DNA of 64,000 nucleotides from Mariannaea sp. PMI_226 (Eukaryota; Ascomycota; Sordariomycetes; Hypocreales; Nectriaceae): positions 930,001 through 994,000 of the forward strand of contig JANFOG010000008.1 in assembly GCA_024336345.1 (NCBI GenBank), given 5' to 3'. The notes beneath the pieces were generated by a model. It saw only the letters and a list, made by a program, of their open reading frames with translations, searched no databases and had not been told where the DNA came from. Positions 46,040 through 58,127 of the stretch are shown here, piece after piece. The position numbers were made by a program, and so were the translations under genes. Position 1 is the stretch's first letter, and each line of letters opens with the position of its first letter.

Positions 46040-48287
46040 CAATGAACTAGCCAGTACCTACCGACAGCAAGGTACATACCCAAGGTACCTGATTGCTTGC
46101 CTTGCTAAGGTAAGGTACTTGGCTTACGTGAGAGACCGGGACTGGGTACCGACGGGGAATGATACGTACCAACACTGGTTAGTAGACCTGGCAAGTAGCG
46201 ACTGGGGTGCTATACACTCTAATCGTAAGCTTATTATGGATTAATACGGAGAATAACGTCTACCTAATATTGACGTGCTTCTGGGTTACTCATCTTTCAT
46301 TCTCCCTCCCATAAGTCGTCAATCGAGCCGTGATTCTCTTTGTTGCCCCCCAAGTGAGGTCGGCCCATACTCAGGTGAAAGTACACGCCCAAAAGATGGA
46401 GAGTATCTGATTCAAGCTTCTCAACTCAGCCCAACTGACGCAATATGTCTTACCAACAACGCTGTGGGGTTGGATCCAGAGAACCAGCCCAGTACTGTAC
46501 CCTGCTTCCTTGCTTCTTCAACTTCAGTGGATGGATGGCACAACTATGTTCTCCGTATCATGCACCCGGACGATCCCGGGCTAACCTCTTTCTCTATGTC
46601 AAGGGAGGCGAAAAGCAAGATGGGAAAAGAGGCGCAGGTGAGCATGTGCAAGCACAACAAAGAGCCCCATGGGTCCTTTGTCGCCAAGACTCGACATTCC
46701 GGCATCTTTTCAGGCTCGGCCCCCAAGAATTGCCTTCTCCAACAGGATGATGGATACCAGCTGTACGTTCCCCACACACTGATTTTCCCTCAGCTTCAAC
46801 TTAGGGGGTTGCTTCGGATTCAATGCTCCAGTATCTGCATGGCGTTCGATCGTCTGTGCCAGTTGTCCACCCACCCATCCACCCACCTAACAACACACCC
46901 GATTTTAATTTCCCCTCCAATCGGAGCATTGAAACCATGGTTTTGAGAATTCCGACCTTGAGGTTGCTGAACATCTATTCTCTGTACTCTACCCGTCCCA
47001 TCCCCTCCATCCTTTCTATCCCATCTCCAGCCAAACTTGTCGAGGTGACTTCGCTAGGGCCGTGCTGCGGGAGGCGATGATACAACCCCAACTGTACGGA
47101 GTACTTAGTCACGATTACCCAAGAAGGATTGACCAAGATTTTCCTCCGTAAACTAAAGGATGCTTCTAAGTTTAAAAAGGCACGGAGTGACATCTGTCCA
47201 GCCCCAAATCCCGCTGAGCAAAGACAGGCTGCACCAAGTGACTACGCCCCTGCCCCCCAAACCCAACAGGGCTGAACTAGGCTATGTCTCAGTTGTAAAT
47301 GGAAATTAAGTAATTACTCTATGTCGTCTAGTACATACTACTCATGTAATATGAATGTACTTACGCCTTGGCAGGGCTGGTGCTTACTTTGGTATTTGCC
47401 TGCCGTATGCGAAGCGACATATCTGAGAAAGTGTTGACTGCACCCCAAAATTGTGCCCTTGGGTCCAGCTTCGGGCCAACAGCTTTCGGTTCCGTGTTTC
47501 TCCTCTCAGATCTCTCTCTCGTCAGAACGGCATCACTGGGCACCGCCATTGTCCGTGCTCTTTCATTGTTGCTTGAACTCTGATGCCAATGCCTAAAAGC
47601 CAGTAGCATCTGGACCAGAGCAGAGTTTCCAGCTGAGTGAACGCCTTGTGGACTTTTCCCCTTTGTGTTCGATCACAGCTTCGGGGAACCTAGTATAGTT
47701 TCGAGTACAAACAAAGATGACTGTTTCTTTTTTCTGGGTAACCCTTGCTAGCTTTTCCTACGTAGTCTGCTAGAAGGCCTGGAGAGGAGACCCAGGCCAG
47801 GTCAGAGGAGATTGGCAAGTTTCTTCGTGCAGGTGAAAGACGGGGGTGACATCCTTCAGGCATACTGTCCCCTTCTCAGCACGCTCATGTCGGTTACATC
47901 GTATGCGCGGCCGAGAGGGATGCAACAGCAGTCAACAGCGCCCCAATCGACGATTCTAGCACTAACTTAGGACCATCTACGGTCATGTCCGTGTTTCTCA
48001 GCCCCCAACTGCGAGATCATGGCGTTGGTGCCAATGTCTCTCGTGGCTGTCATGCCCCCCACATCATCTTTGTCTGATCTGAGTAGTCCCTCTCAAGTGA
48101 TATTACATGGCAGAAAGAAAAAAGCAATTTGTTATTCATTAGGGCCGTCCCTCCGTCCTCTTGTCTTTCTCACTTTTTTCGTCTTTTGCTTCCTTTCCGC
48201 TGTCACTTAGACTCTAATCAACACCCTAAGTCACTAGCATTCTCAACCTACTCTCGAAAGAAAAAAAAGGCGAGAGATAACATAACT

Positions 48288-49763
48288 ATGTTGCTAAAAC
48301 CCGTTCTGGCGGTATCTATCCTCCTGGGGGGAGCGTGGGCCCAATCGACAGACAGTTATGAGGCTACCACCACTGAGGAGCCATCTGCCACCGCAAAAGA
48401 AACCGGGACTCAGACTTGGACGACTTCCACCGGAACAACAACACATACCATTGCTGTTGGGGCTGTTAGTGAGCTTCTACTTCACATCCGGAAGAGTATA
48501 CTGATGGCAAGATACAGTCCGGGCACAAATTCACGCCAGCCGAGGTCAAAGCTAAAGTTGGGGATGTCATTGAATGGCGGTTTTACCCTCCGAATCATTG
48601 GGTGATCCGAGGAGACTTTGATAATCCATGTATTCCATACGAATATGTTGGTACAGATCGGACCGGCTTTTCGAGCGGCGAGCAGGATGTCCAAGCGATC
48701 ACCGACGATGTGAGCAGCTCTCCGATTCAACGTTTCTAAGCGAGGAAAAGATCTCAACTAAAACTTTTCAGGGACCCCGATTTCGAGTTCGAGTCAACGA
48801 CACCGAACCAATTTTCTTCTACTGTGGAGCTCCTGGTTCTTGTGTCCGATATCATATGATGGGTGTCATCAATCCAGTATGTAATCACATAGCGCTTGGT
48901 GGCATGATGTGGCATGAGTTTGCATGAACTAACTTGACGATAGAGCAAAAATGAGACCCTGGAGGACTGGACCAACGCTGCGAAGGACGTCGACTACCAG
49001 TTGCGACCCGGTGACCCATGGCCTAGCGAGTCGGGCTTTTCGAAACCCAGTGATGCCGTGTCAGAGTCCGGTGCGCCATCGAACGACGGAGACGACAAGA
49101 GCGACCACGACCACAGCAGCCACGGGCTTGGAGCCGGAGCCATAGCGGGGATCGCTATTGGTGGAGCGGCGGTTCTGCTTCTCGCTGGTGCCATGATCTA
49201 CCTCTGTGGCCGACGAGGCGGCTTCGACAAGGCTTACCGAAAGAGCTTCCGCAACAGCAGTGCTCCGGCTTACACACCCGCGCCCCCAGCTGTGTCTGAG
49301 AGTCAATTCAGCTCGCCAAACATTGGAACTGCGAACATCTGGGCTGCTACCAAGCAGCCAGCTTCACTGTCGGCTTATCCCCAGAACAGTACGCCTGTGA
49401 GTCCTCAGCACACCGGGGTCAACTACAACTTCCCACCTGGCTTCAATCCCGTTATGGTCCAAGACGGAACAATGGCGTCGTACTAGTAAGTTTCACCTTG
49501 TCAAATACTCTTTTTGTCCCTTTCAGACGTGGCTTGATTCATTAACACAGAAAAACAGCAGCGACCAGCCCGTACAACATGTTGCTGTACCTCCTCAGAC
49601 AGTGACACCAATCCCTTCAGAACAACCTGCGCCAGCGGAGCTGCCTGCCTCAACAGATCCTGGTAACTCGCCTTTGCCAGCATATGACAACACGAGGAAT
49701 GTTGACGAGCAGCGAACGTTCTCCTGGGCTGGTGAGGAGACTGCATATCGACCGGCTAAGTGA
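48288..49763 (+). CDS. membrane-anchored cupredoxin-domain surface protein
   Basis: Five exons, 48288-48464, 48518-48709, 48772-48876, 48944-49485 and 49559-49763, give 406 residues. A signal peptide (MLLKPVLAVSILLGGAWA, 1-18) precedes a Thr-rich linker. The cupredoxin domain (about 55-160) has VGASGHKFTPAEVKAKVGD, IEWRFYPPNHWVIRG and DTEPIFFYCGAPGSC then YHMMGVINP. A membrane helix follows near residue 220-240 (AIAGIAIGGAAVLLLAGAMIY), then a Pro/Ser-rich cytosolic tail completed by exon 5. Fungal relatives are serine-rich surface proteins of unknown role. Possible copper ligands are His in PNHW, Cys in FFYC or GSC, and His/Met in YHMM. The usual GHC motif is GSC here, so copper binding is doubtful. 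Without the last splice the frame ends at TAG 49486, giving a shorter tail. Confidence 0.85.
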
Positions 49764-50966
49764 ACTATGGGGAAATTAGGGCACATTCCTTGATATCCAA
49801 CATTGTAGAGAAGGATAAGGAGAAAAAAAGTAAAACAGAAGGGTGAACTACGCTGGCATAATACCTGGATTTTTTTTTTTTTTTTGGAACAGAGGAGGCG
49901 TATCGGCGTTGATATGCGGCAGCTATTTAATTAATGACTTACTGAGAGTAAAGTTGACGGGCTCTTTGATTTCGTGTTGGGAAACACTTCAGCTTACGAG
50001 AGAGGCGGCTGGGCACCTACAACTGAAGTGGTGCCATCCGCTGCTGGAATAACATTTTAGTTCCCGTTGGATAGTGTCTCATGGCATCTATTTGATATCT
50101 CCTCGGAACTTTTCATTCCCAGCTCTTCCTTCATGCCTTGTGCTTTGAATATGTGCTTCGAAGTATTGCCTGTAGTCGCCGAAGCTATCAAAGGAAAAAG
50201 GACTTCTTCGTTCACCTTGCCAGTGTTGTATTCAGCTGCCGAGAAGTTCAGTCCTAAGATGCACTGCACGGCCACAAGACAAGGCATAGTCCAATAAACA
50301 TAACTCCGATGCTAGTCTGCGTTTTGGGGGCTATGGAAGCTTGCTCGGCCCCGGCGCCCTGGCACCCGCGGACGAGGATGTGGCGGAGCAGATAGTTACC
50401 TTTACCTACTCGGGCATGTGTGCGAACCCCTCTGAACGTAGGATTCATTTGACGCCGTGTCGGGATTTTTGTTGTTGCGCTTGTTCCTTATATGGTTGGG
50501 TCGGTGGCATATGCATATGTAACTAAATGTAGGACAATGCAGGTGATGCTTTCAAGAGGCATGATGGGAGTCATTCGCCGGAGGAACCTGCGAGAACTTT
50601 TCTTTGCTTCCCCCTTAACCAAGCAGATACGGTTGCCCACCATAAAATTATTCTCCTTGCATAGAAAAATTTGGCCGAGGAACAACTCGTAAGCATTAGG
50701 GCTTGACGTTGAAGACAAAGGGACACGCGCACACATCACCCAACAAACACACAAGAAAAGGGGATCGTATCAAGTTCCGAAGAAGCCCAGCCATTTTTTA
50801 TTTCTCATAAGCCATATCTAAGCCATCCTTAGAAAGAACCCATCCAGCCGTGGCCAGCCAATCCTCCCACGCCCCAAGACATGTAAGAACCGGTGCACAA
50901 CCCGTGCGTAGCTTCCCCGAAATTCGTGAGGCGTCGTAACCGTGCAAATCTCAAAAGAGAGATCGC
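49764..50966. other. convergent intergenic region
   Basis: 3' flanks of the cupredoxin gene and RPP2. About 1.2 kb with short domain-free frames; nothing else seen. Confidence 0.6.
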
Positions 50967-51429
50967 TTAGTCGAAAAGACCGAAGCCCATATCCTCGTCG
51001 GACTCCTCCTTCTCTGTTCAATTTGTTAGAGATGCTCTCATAGTGATAATTGGGGTGTGGTGAGATAAACGTACCCTCCTCCTTCTCCTCCTCAGCAGCC
51101 TCCTCAGCAGCACCGCCAGCAGCGGCACCACCAGCAGCGGCACCAGCACCACCGGCACCGCCAGTGGGGACGGAAGCGAGCTTCTCAGAGCCCTCAGCGA
51201 TGAGCTATTTGGTTTGTCAGTATTGTGTGAAAAAAAAATGAGAGAAAAGTATTCATGGGGAAGTGCGTACGGTGTTGATGTCCTTGCCCTCAAGCTCGGA
51301 GATCAGAGCATCCAGACGGTCCTCATCGGCCTCAATACCGACAGACTCAAGAACAGCAGTGATGTCGGCAGCGGAGGGGGAGGTGTTGCCACCGAGGGTG
51401 AGGAGGAGGTAAGCGGCGAGGTGCTTCAT
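50967..51429 (-). CDS. RPP2: 60S acidic ribosomal protein P2
   Basis: Three exons on the minus strand, 51429-51271, 51204-51075 and 51013-50967, give 111 residues. P2 dimerises with P1 and forms the ribosomal stalk that recruits and activates elongation factors. The start [20 protein letters not shown] and the helical dimerisation domain (1-65) are standard. An Ala/Gly-rich hinge and a Glu-rich acidic stretch follow. The last 47-nt exon gives the conserved [12 protein letters not shown] end. All splice junctions are consensus. It shares a divergent promoter of about 0.8 kb with SPT2. Confidence 0.97.
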
Positions 51430-52228
51430 TTTGAATGTAGTTTCTGCAAGGAAAAATATTTGCGTTAGAACTTCTGATCGACAATTTTCGATGCGCCGAC
51501 ACGACGAGAATGCGACAGTGAGGAGAACTGGCAGACAACTCGACAGCAGCAGCAAAGGGCAGAGAGCAAAGAGATACTCACATGAAGAGTTCGAGAGAAC
51601 ACGAGAAATCAATCAATTTAACCGCAAGTTGGGCGGAGACTGAAGCCTTCGAGTTCGTAGTTAAACGATTTCGGTGTGACGAAGTAAAAAAGTTCAAAGC
51701 GTTCTGAAACTTCACAGTCAATTTTGATCCTGTGGGCACCAAAAACCCACTTTAGGCGAATCGATTAGGGCGGGGTGGGTTCGGAGAATGCTGTCGCCGA
51801 GTTCCCGGTCGGTAGCACCGCCACACCTTGAAATTGCGGTCACGTGTGCAGGCGCCCCATTGTCGCGTGGCGTTCTTCGATTTCACCTTTCCGACTCTCG
51901 AGCTGGTCGGTGACTGATTCTTTGTTTTTCACTGCCTGTACACTTTCCCCTCATCCGGTATCGTGTTCGCCACGATCTCCTTCCTATTCATTGTGTTTTT
52001 CGTGTTTTCACATTCTCATACCAAACGTCTACCGCATCTGCGCCTCAACCTGCAAACTAGAAGTGGTAGTTCAAACAAAACCTCACAGAGCGAGATCCCT
52101 ACCATCAAGCAACCGTATCGTTCCGGGACTGATAAGACTCCCACCACCACCGAGCTTGATCGCTGCGCGCGGAGTTGTTTGGCGGTCCTCTATTTGATTC
52201 TTAGAGCCCTTTGGCTAGAAAAGACGCC
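51430..52228. promoter_or_regulatory. divergent promoter region, RPP2 / SPT2
   Basis: Contains GTCACGTG at 51839-51846, the same octamer as upstream of SDH2. No separate gene is supported; open frames at 51844-52238 run through the SPT2 leader without a domain. Confidence 0.5.
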
Positions 52229-53461
52229 ATGCCCGTAAGCTACCTCCCACTGTTTCCTCAAACTTGAGCGTGCCCAGAAAGACTAACCATGACGACAAAG
52301 ATTGGGGATCTCCTCGCACAGATCAGCGGCGGCGAGCCGTCTTCCAACCCTACCCCGATACTAACGCGGACGAATACGCTGCCCAAGAGAAAGCCCGATA
52401 ATGACCTAAGTCCTGATTCCTCAAAGCAGCCCCGAACAACTCTTCTCTCGAGCACAGTGGCGCCGCGAACAGTGCCGGTTAGGCCCCGCCCGGACCAGAC
52501 ATCTGCTCCGTTTTCGAGATCAACTCAGCCATCACGGCCCCTTGATCGGCCGAATACATCTCAGCGATCCGCAAATGATTATAATTCAAGGCCAAGTGTC
52601 CTTTCTTCAAAGCCACTAAATGGAAACAATAGAGTCCAGAAGCCTTCCCGGCCTTCGCCAACCACACCAACAAGTGTTTCAGCTGCATCCCGAGCTGCCC
52701 CGAAGAAGGGATCATTCGCTGAAATTCTTGCACGAGGTCAGCGAGCACAGGCTACCATGGGCCAGGTGGGAAGAATTCAGCACAAGAAGGTTGAGAAGAC
52801 TTCGATCGTCGTCAAGAAGCAGGAACCCAAGACCGAAGCACGAACTCCCAGTAAAAACCTTCCACCAAAGCCGGCAGGATATTCCGGTACGTCGGGAACT
52901 TCAGGATATGCTGGCAGTTCAAAGCCCACTCAACGGAACGGCACGCCGGTGAATGGGAGCAAGGACGGTCGGAATGTCAAGCCCCCGGCTTTGACCAAGG
53001 CGGAGCGTGCCAAGATTGCTGCAGAGGAAGAACGAGAGAAGAGAATCAAGAAGTTGGCAGCCGCAACAACTGGATATACCGGTACTGCCCGGCCTAAACC
53101 AGGGAACGCCTCCAAGAAGCACAATGCTCCCCGGGGAGGTGCCCTCCTCAACACCAAACCATCTCGCCCAGCTCATTCCAAGTCTCGTTTCGATGATGAA
53201 TTTGACGAGGATTTAGATGATTTCATCGACTATGATGACGAAGAAGAAGATGACCAGGGACCTCGATATGATTATGCGTCAGACGCGTCCTCGGATATGG
53301 AGGCAGGTTTGGATGATATCGACGTCGAAGAACGACGAGCCGAAGTTATTGCTCGCCGTGAAGATATAGAAGAGGAGCGTTTGGAACGTAATCTAAAGAT
53401 GGCCAAAGAGAAACGGAAACGCGAAGCACTAGACAGTCTTCGTGCTGGACGTCGACGATGA
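52229..53461 (+). CDS. SPT2: SPT2-family chromatin protein
   Basis: Modelled as two exons, 52229-52234 (6 nt, ATGCCC) and 52301-53461, giving 388 residues. The GTAAGC donor, CTAAC branch-like site and AAAG acceptor give the N-terminus MPIGDLLAQISGGEP, as in other filamentous fungi. A one-exon form starting MTTKIGDLL at 52289 is the alternative. Spt2 is an HMG-like histone H3-H4 chaperone acting during transcription. Most of the chain is basic, Ser/Pro-rich and disordered. The SPT2 domain is at the C-terminus: SKSRFDDEFDEDLDDFIDYD, then DDIDVEERRAEVIARREDIE and a basic end (KEKRKREALDSLRAGRRR). Confidence 0.88.
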
Positions 53462-54660
53462 TCTACTTCACCTTCTCCCCCTTTTTTTTTTTTCTCTCGC
53501 CCTTGACTTCTCCTTTTCTCACGCACCAACTCGCATTTTCCTTTACCCCAATGAGCTTACGGTCGAGACACCTGCGGCATGGCGTTTTATTGTTTGATGA
53601 TTTTCGTTTCCTGTATTCACATGCTTGTTGCTTTTCACAACAGCGCCACATTAGCGACGGAGTTGGAACATTTCCTCATTTTGCCTGTCTCGTACAGGTG
53701 CATTCTCATCACGTTTTGCTTTTTCTCGCTCCGCCACTACACCACAGGCTGCATGATATGGTATTTTGGCTTGGTCATAACGGTCAGGGGATGGAGGCAT
53801 GGTTCAGGTTGATCGGGGTTGGTCTGAGGTTAGAAAGGGGGGTCAGTGGAAGGGGAAGTGAAGGCTGTAAATGCCCAGGTGTATTGTTTAGTTTTCAGTA
53901 TAGTTCTTGCCGGAACTTAATGGTAACCCAAAAAATATCTATACAACATTTTCAAGTATTTAATTTGTACAATATCTGTCTCCCATGAAACTCGTAGTGA
54001 CTATAGCAAACGATGGAACGAGAGAAGGTCAAGCTGTTTGAATATGTAATATATATATCTGATCCCTCAAGAGCACATCATACAGTAGTAAACGCAATTT
54101 GTGCTCCATCAAACCAAGCAAGGTATAGCTAACGCGGAAGTTTGAGGGCTAAATTCATGGCACCTATATGAAGAGGCAATGTATCCGCACCCTCTCCTTG
54201 AGCGTGAGATGTTACGTTAGTCAGATCGTCACGAAAGGAAAAAAAGACAATTCATCTCTCGGCGTGAGAGTTCAAGATACCATGTCCCAAGGAATACACG
54301 CTCAAACTCCGTGCTGTTGATGATGATCCGAAATGATAAAAGGGGATAAATCATAAAAGAAGCTTTTGCCATACACCATGTCCGCCATGAATATCCAGAA
54401 AGACTCTCTGGACCAAAAGCGAACGCTCTAAAAGAAACACACTAGTATGTTTGGCAAAGTAGGGTGACCACGACGTTGATGGGCTCGCAAAACACATGGG
54501 ACCGGTACCAATCCAAGGACAACTATCCATTTCGTACACTAGGCCGATGGGCTCGAAAATCAAACAGACAGAATGTGTACACGGAAGACTACTCATAGGG
54601 TTGCAAAATCGGCCCCAGAATAATAACCTTTTTATTCAGATGTCCACCACTCCTAGGAAA
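53462..54660. other. convergent intergenic region
   Basis: 3' flanks of SPT2 and the NUFIP-like gene. The open frame at 53458-53988 begins inside the SPT2 stop region and has no domain; it is not called. Confidence 0.6.
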
Positions 54661-56546
54661 TTAAGGGAGATCATCGCTTTGTGATTGTTTGCCGTTTGTA
54701 CTACCGTACGGTCTTAAGAGCCATCCTTGGTAGTGCTTGATCCCCTGGGTGCTGTTACTATTCGCACTGGGAATGATAGAAGGAGGTGGATTTCGGCGAG
54801 ACGACCCGGTCTCGCGTTTAACTGGAAGAGGAGGAAGAGAAGCAGACGCAGCAGGAAGTAAGCTAGACGCAGGCTGTGGCGGAGGCACGTCGCTCTTCTT
54901 CGCTGTTGACTCCTCCGGTTTCGCGTCGGCCAGGTCGGCGGGCTTCATGAGACCCTTTTCGCGAAGGTAATGGATGGATTGCAGCACGGTGAGATCCTCC
55001 TGCTCCTTATCATTGAGGATCAAGCGTTGCTGAATGGTAAGCCGACCGTTGTTGGCCTCCCTCTCCTTCATAGCTGCTTCTCTGACCTCGGGATCATGTA
55101 CGAAGCGGCACTTGCCCTTCTTGCCGCATGTTCCACCAGTGGAATAATATTTGCAATGCTTGGAAACGTCGGCTTTCTTTGCGGGAGGTGGTGGTGGAGC
55201 AGCAGGAGCGCGAGCAGACATAACTTCTGGCTCATCGTCCGAAGACTCATCAGTGGGATCTCTCATCTCATCTCCTTCATCTCCTTGCTCGCGCTTTCGC
55301 TTGATGGATGACTCAACCTTGCGAAGCTGTCGCCTGAGTTTGTCGGCTTGTTTTTCAAGAGAGGAAGCCTTGTCCTCGTCGGTCCTTGCCACCTCGGCAG
55401 CCTTCTTAGCCTCAACACGGGCTTTGGTGGGGAAATGCTTCTTTCTTTCTGCCAAGAAATTATCGATATCCTTGATACTGCTGACTGATGAGTATAGTTA
55501 CGTGAACAGGGGGGTTAAGCTGACACTTACTGGAGAGTCTCTTGCCCAATGAGATCGGTGAGAACCTTCTCCTCGCCCTCATCATCCTCAGACTCCGACT
55601 CCATTCCTGGAGTGAGACCAAGGGTGTTCATCTTACGCTTCTTCTTCTTTCCACCTGCAGGAGCTTCCGACTTGTGATGATTAGATTCGTGGCCTGGCTT
55701 GTGATGGCGAGACTTGTCGTTCCCATGATGGCCGCCACGACCTCGGGAGTTATCTCTATGGCCCCCTCGACTCCGTCGGCCGTTCTGGGCATAATAGTTA
55801 TCTTGACGGGGTGGTCCTGGAGGTGGAGGTGGGCCAGGGTAAGGCGAGTATTGCGCTGGGGGGTAGTGGGCGGCCCGAGGATCGTGGGGATATACTTGGC
55901 CATAGGCGCCATTCACTGGAGGGGGAGGGACTGCTTCATGATCATACCCGGGACGTAGAGCGCCGCCTACTGGGGGCTTATGACCACCCCGGTCGTTGTA
56001 CCCGCCACGAGATCGACCGCTGGCATAGTGGCTCTGAGGCGCTGGCCCTTGGCCACTCCACTGAGGTTGATTGGGAGGAGGGGGACCTTGATACGGGGCG
56101 TTGTATTGCTGTGGTGGTGCGCCATAGGGCGGCTGTTGCGAATACTGGGAGGGTGGGTAAGGTTGAGGCGCATAGTTCGGGTGGTAGTTGCTTGAGGACA
56201 TGGGAACGGGAGCATGGCCATGGGGATGGGGATGGCCGTGCTCAGGAGCCCACTGGGGTTGAGGCGGCGGGTAGTTCCCGGCAGGAGGATGAGAGCCTCC
56301 ATATGGTGCAGGATTGTGAGAAGGATAGGGTTGTCCAGCGTACTCATAGTGTCCTTGAGCCGACCCGTGGTATTCTCCGCGACCTCCGGAGTAGTGACCT
56401 CCGCGACCGCGTCCATGATGCGAGCCGCCTCCCCGTCCTTGACCATGCTGAGGGTAGGATGGAGGTGGGTGGCCATAGTTGGGATGGCCACCAGAAGCCG
56501 CTGGAGGAGGGGGGGGTGGAGGAGGGCCGTAACCGTACGCAGACAT
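54661..56546 (-). CDS. NUFIP1-like protein with CCCH zinc finger
   Basis: Two exons on the minus strand, 56546-55531 and 55477-54661, give 610 residues. The first 250 residues are a Pro/Gly/Tyr/His-rich low-complexity region (MSAYGYGPPPPPPPPAA) with RGG-like repeats (GRGRGGHYSGGRG). A KKKKRK stretch and an acidic segment follow. The intron join restores HIKDIDNFLAERKKHFPTKA (339 on), the NUFIP1 signature, then a basic coiled coil. A CCCH finger, C-x8-C-x5-C-x3-H, begins at C447. The tail is Pro/Ser-rich. NUFIP/Rsa1 proteins help assemble box C/D snoRNPs with the R2TP complex; nuclear RNA-binding is expected. The two halves look like separate frames until spliced. The start is the ATG at 56546; the frame is open further, but only from a TTG. 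Confidence 0.8.
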
Positions 56547-57250
56547 GATGCTCGCTGTGGTCGTCAAACAACTATGGAATCAAATCGTGCAACCACCTAG
56601 ATGTTTTGTTTGAAGGAAAGATGTTGGGGAAGATGAGAGAGATAGGCGAGTTTCGTGCGACTAGGGGTACAATCGAGAGGATGGGACTGGGGAGAAACTT
56701 GAGAGGGGAGCCAAGTACTGCGCGGGTGCAGGGGATGGAACGAAGTCGCAGGAAGTTGGGGGCGACGGAACAAACAATACGAGAGAAGCACAGAAAGAAA
56801 TTAAAAGAAGAAATGGGAATTTGGACCGATAAAGCAGGAAGAAGAGGACGACGTCCAGCTCGACCAACTCGGATGAAGAGCGGTTAGTGAAGAGGTGCGA
56901 TGGATTTGAGGATGTCGTTGCTCGACACGAACCAAATTAATTACCTAGTGGTGAGCTTTTGCAACAGATGAGATGGGCTAGACCAAAGTAGGAAGGCGGT
57001 GAGTCTCGACCGCATGTTTGCGCTAGCCATTCTAAGCCTAGCCCCGCCATCTCTCGAACCCATGCTTTTCTGCCAGTCGTGAGTTTGCTAGTCAAGACAG
57101 TCGCCAACTTGGTTGACGGCTGTGATCAATCCTCTCAGGTGCTCTTCTTTTTCATGACATGTTTCTCATCCTCCCGATCCCACATTCAACCTTGAATACA
57201 AAGTCCCTATTAGCAGTCAGAAAATAAATCGAAGACCAGCCCAACCCGAC
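56547..57250. other. divergent promoter region, NUFIP-like gene / RPC25
   Basis: About 0.7 kb. A purine-rich leader follows the NUFIP-like start. No gene or clear element is seen. Confidence 0.55.
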
Positions 57251-58127
57251 ATGTTCATCATTGTAAGCTTCCAACCCACCCTTCGAACGTCTCATACCCA
57301 ACACACACCTCGCAGATGCAAAAGGTAACCTAACACTTCGCCTAGACAAAAATATCCGACCTGGTGCAGGTTGCCCCGGAAGACTTTTCAAAGAGGAGTA
57401 TAGATGCTATTGAGGACAATATCAATGCCAAGTACTCCAATAAGGTGCGATTCATGACCCTGGTGCTCTGACACATGAAGAGGCGACGGAGGAAGAGGAA
57501 GGCTCATTATCTCTCATTGAAACACAGGTCATTCAAAAAATCGGACTCTGTATCTGCCTCTACGATATTCTCTGGACATCAGAAGGCCTGATCGGTCATG
57601 GAACTGGCTTAGTCAACATCAATGGTTTGTCCTCACCCTTGAAATGCTTACCTCGATCAGTTACTAAATCAGCGTCATTAGTCGAGTTTCGCATGGTGGT
57701 ATTCCGTCCTTTCAAAGGCGAAGTCATGTTTGGCAGAATACGAAGTTCTACTCCTGCCGGCATCAACGTGAGAACCGACTTCTTTGACGACATCTTTGTT
57801 CCATTCGAGGAGCTCCCAGAAGGGGCCGAATAGTAAGACTTTCCCCCCCCAGTGCCCATCTCTTGTATTAAATCGGAGATGCAATAACTAACAATACTCA
57901 ACAGCAACCATAGCGAACAGCTCTGGATCTGGAACTTTGATGAAGAGCGTCTATTCTATGATAATCACGAAATGGTCCGCTTCCAGGTCGTCGATGAAGA
58001 ATGGCACGATCAAGCACCAGCCGGTCCAAATCAGCCTGAGGACACGCCACTAAAGACTCCCTACCGAATAAAAGCCAGCATGGCCGCCGAGGGCCTGGGC
58101 GTTTGCCTCTGGTGGGACGGAGCATGA
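57251..58127 (+). CDS. RPC25: DNA-directed RNA polymerase III subunit RPC8/Rpc25
   Basis: Five exons, 57251-57262 (12 nt), 57346-57444, 57528-57624, 57682-57832 and 57905-58127, give 193 residues. Rpc25 with Rpc17 forms the stalk of Pol III needed for initiation. The first exon encodes MFII and joins to TKISDLVQVAPEDFSKRSID. Splicing then gives VIQKIGLCICLYDI, EGLIGHGTGLVNINVEFRM and the SHS2/Rpb7 tip VFRPFKGEVMFGRI. The OB domain has DFFDDIFVPFEELPEG and QLWIWNF. It ends GLGVCLWWDGA. The motif series separates it from Rpb7 (Pol II). The 3' end is 133 bp from the convergent EMC3 stop. Confidence 0.93.

Larger units (their letters stand above)
44777..48287. other. longest gene-free stretch in the window
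   Basis: About 3.5 kb. It contains GGTACC-type words (46050-46170), a T-rich homopolymer run and a nested palindrome near 45690. A 223-codon open frame at 46275-46946 opens with GTG, is low in domain-like sequence and is not called. A non-coding transcript cannot be excluded. Confidence 0.6.

Noticed and set aside
46275..46946. 223-codon open frame in the ALG6/cupredoxin gap
   Set aside because: Begins with GTG, has no domain or signal peptide, and overlaps simple-sequence stretches such as CACC repeats.
53458..53988. 176-codon frame after SPT2
   Set aside because: It overlaps the SPT2 stop and a T-rich 3' flank; the hydrophobic low-complexity translation is typical of UTR sequence.
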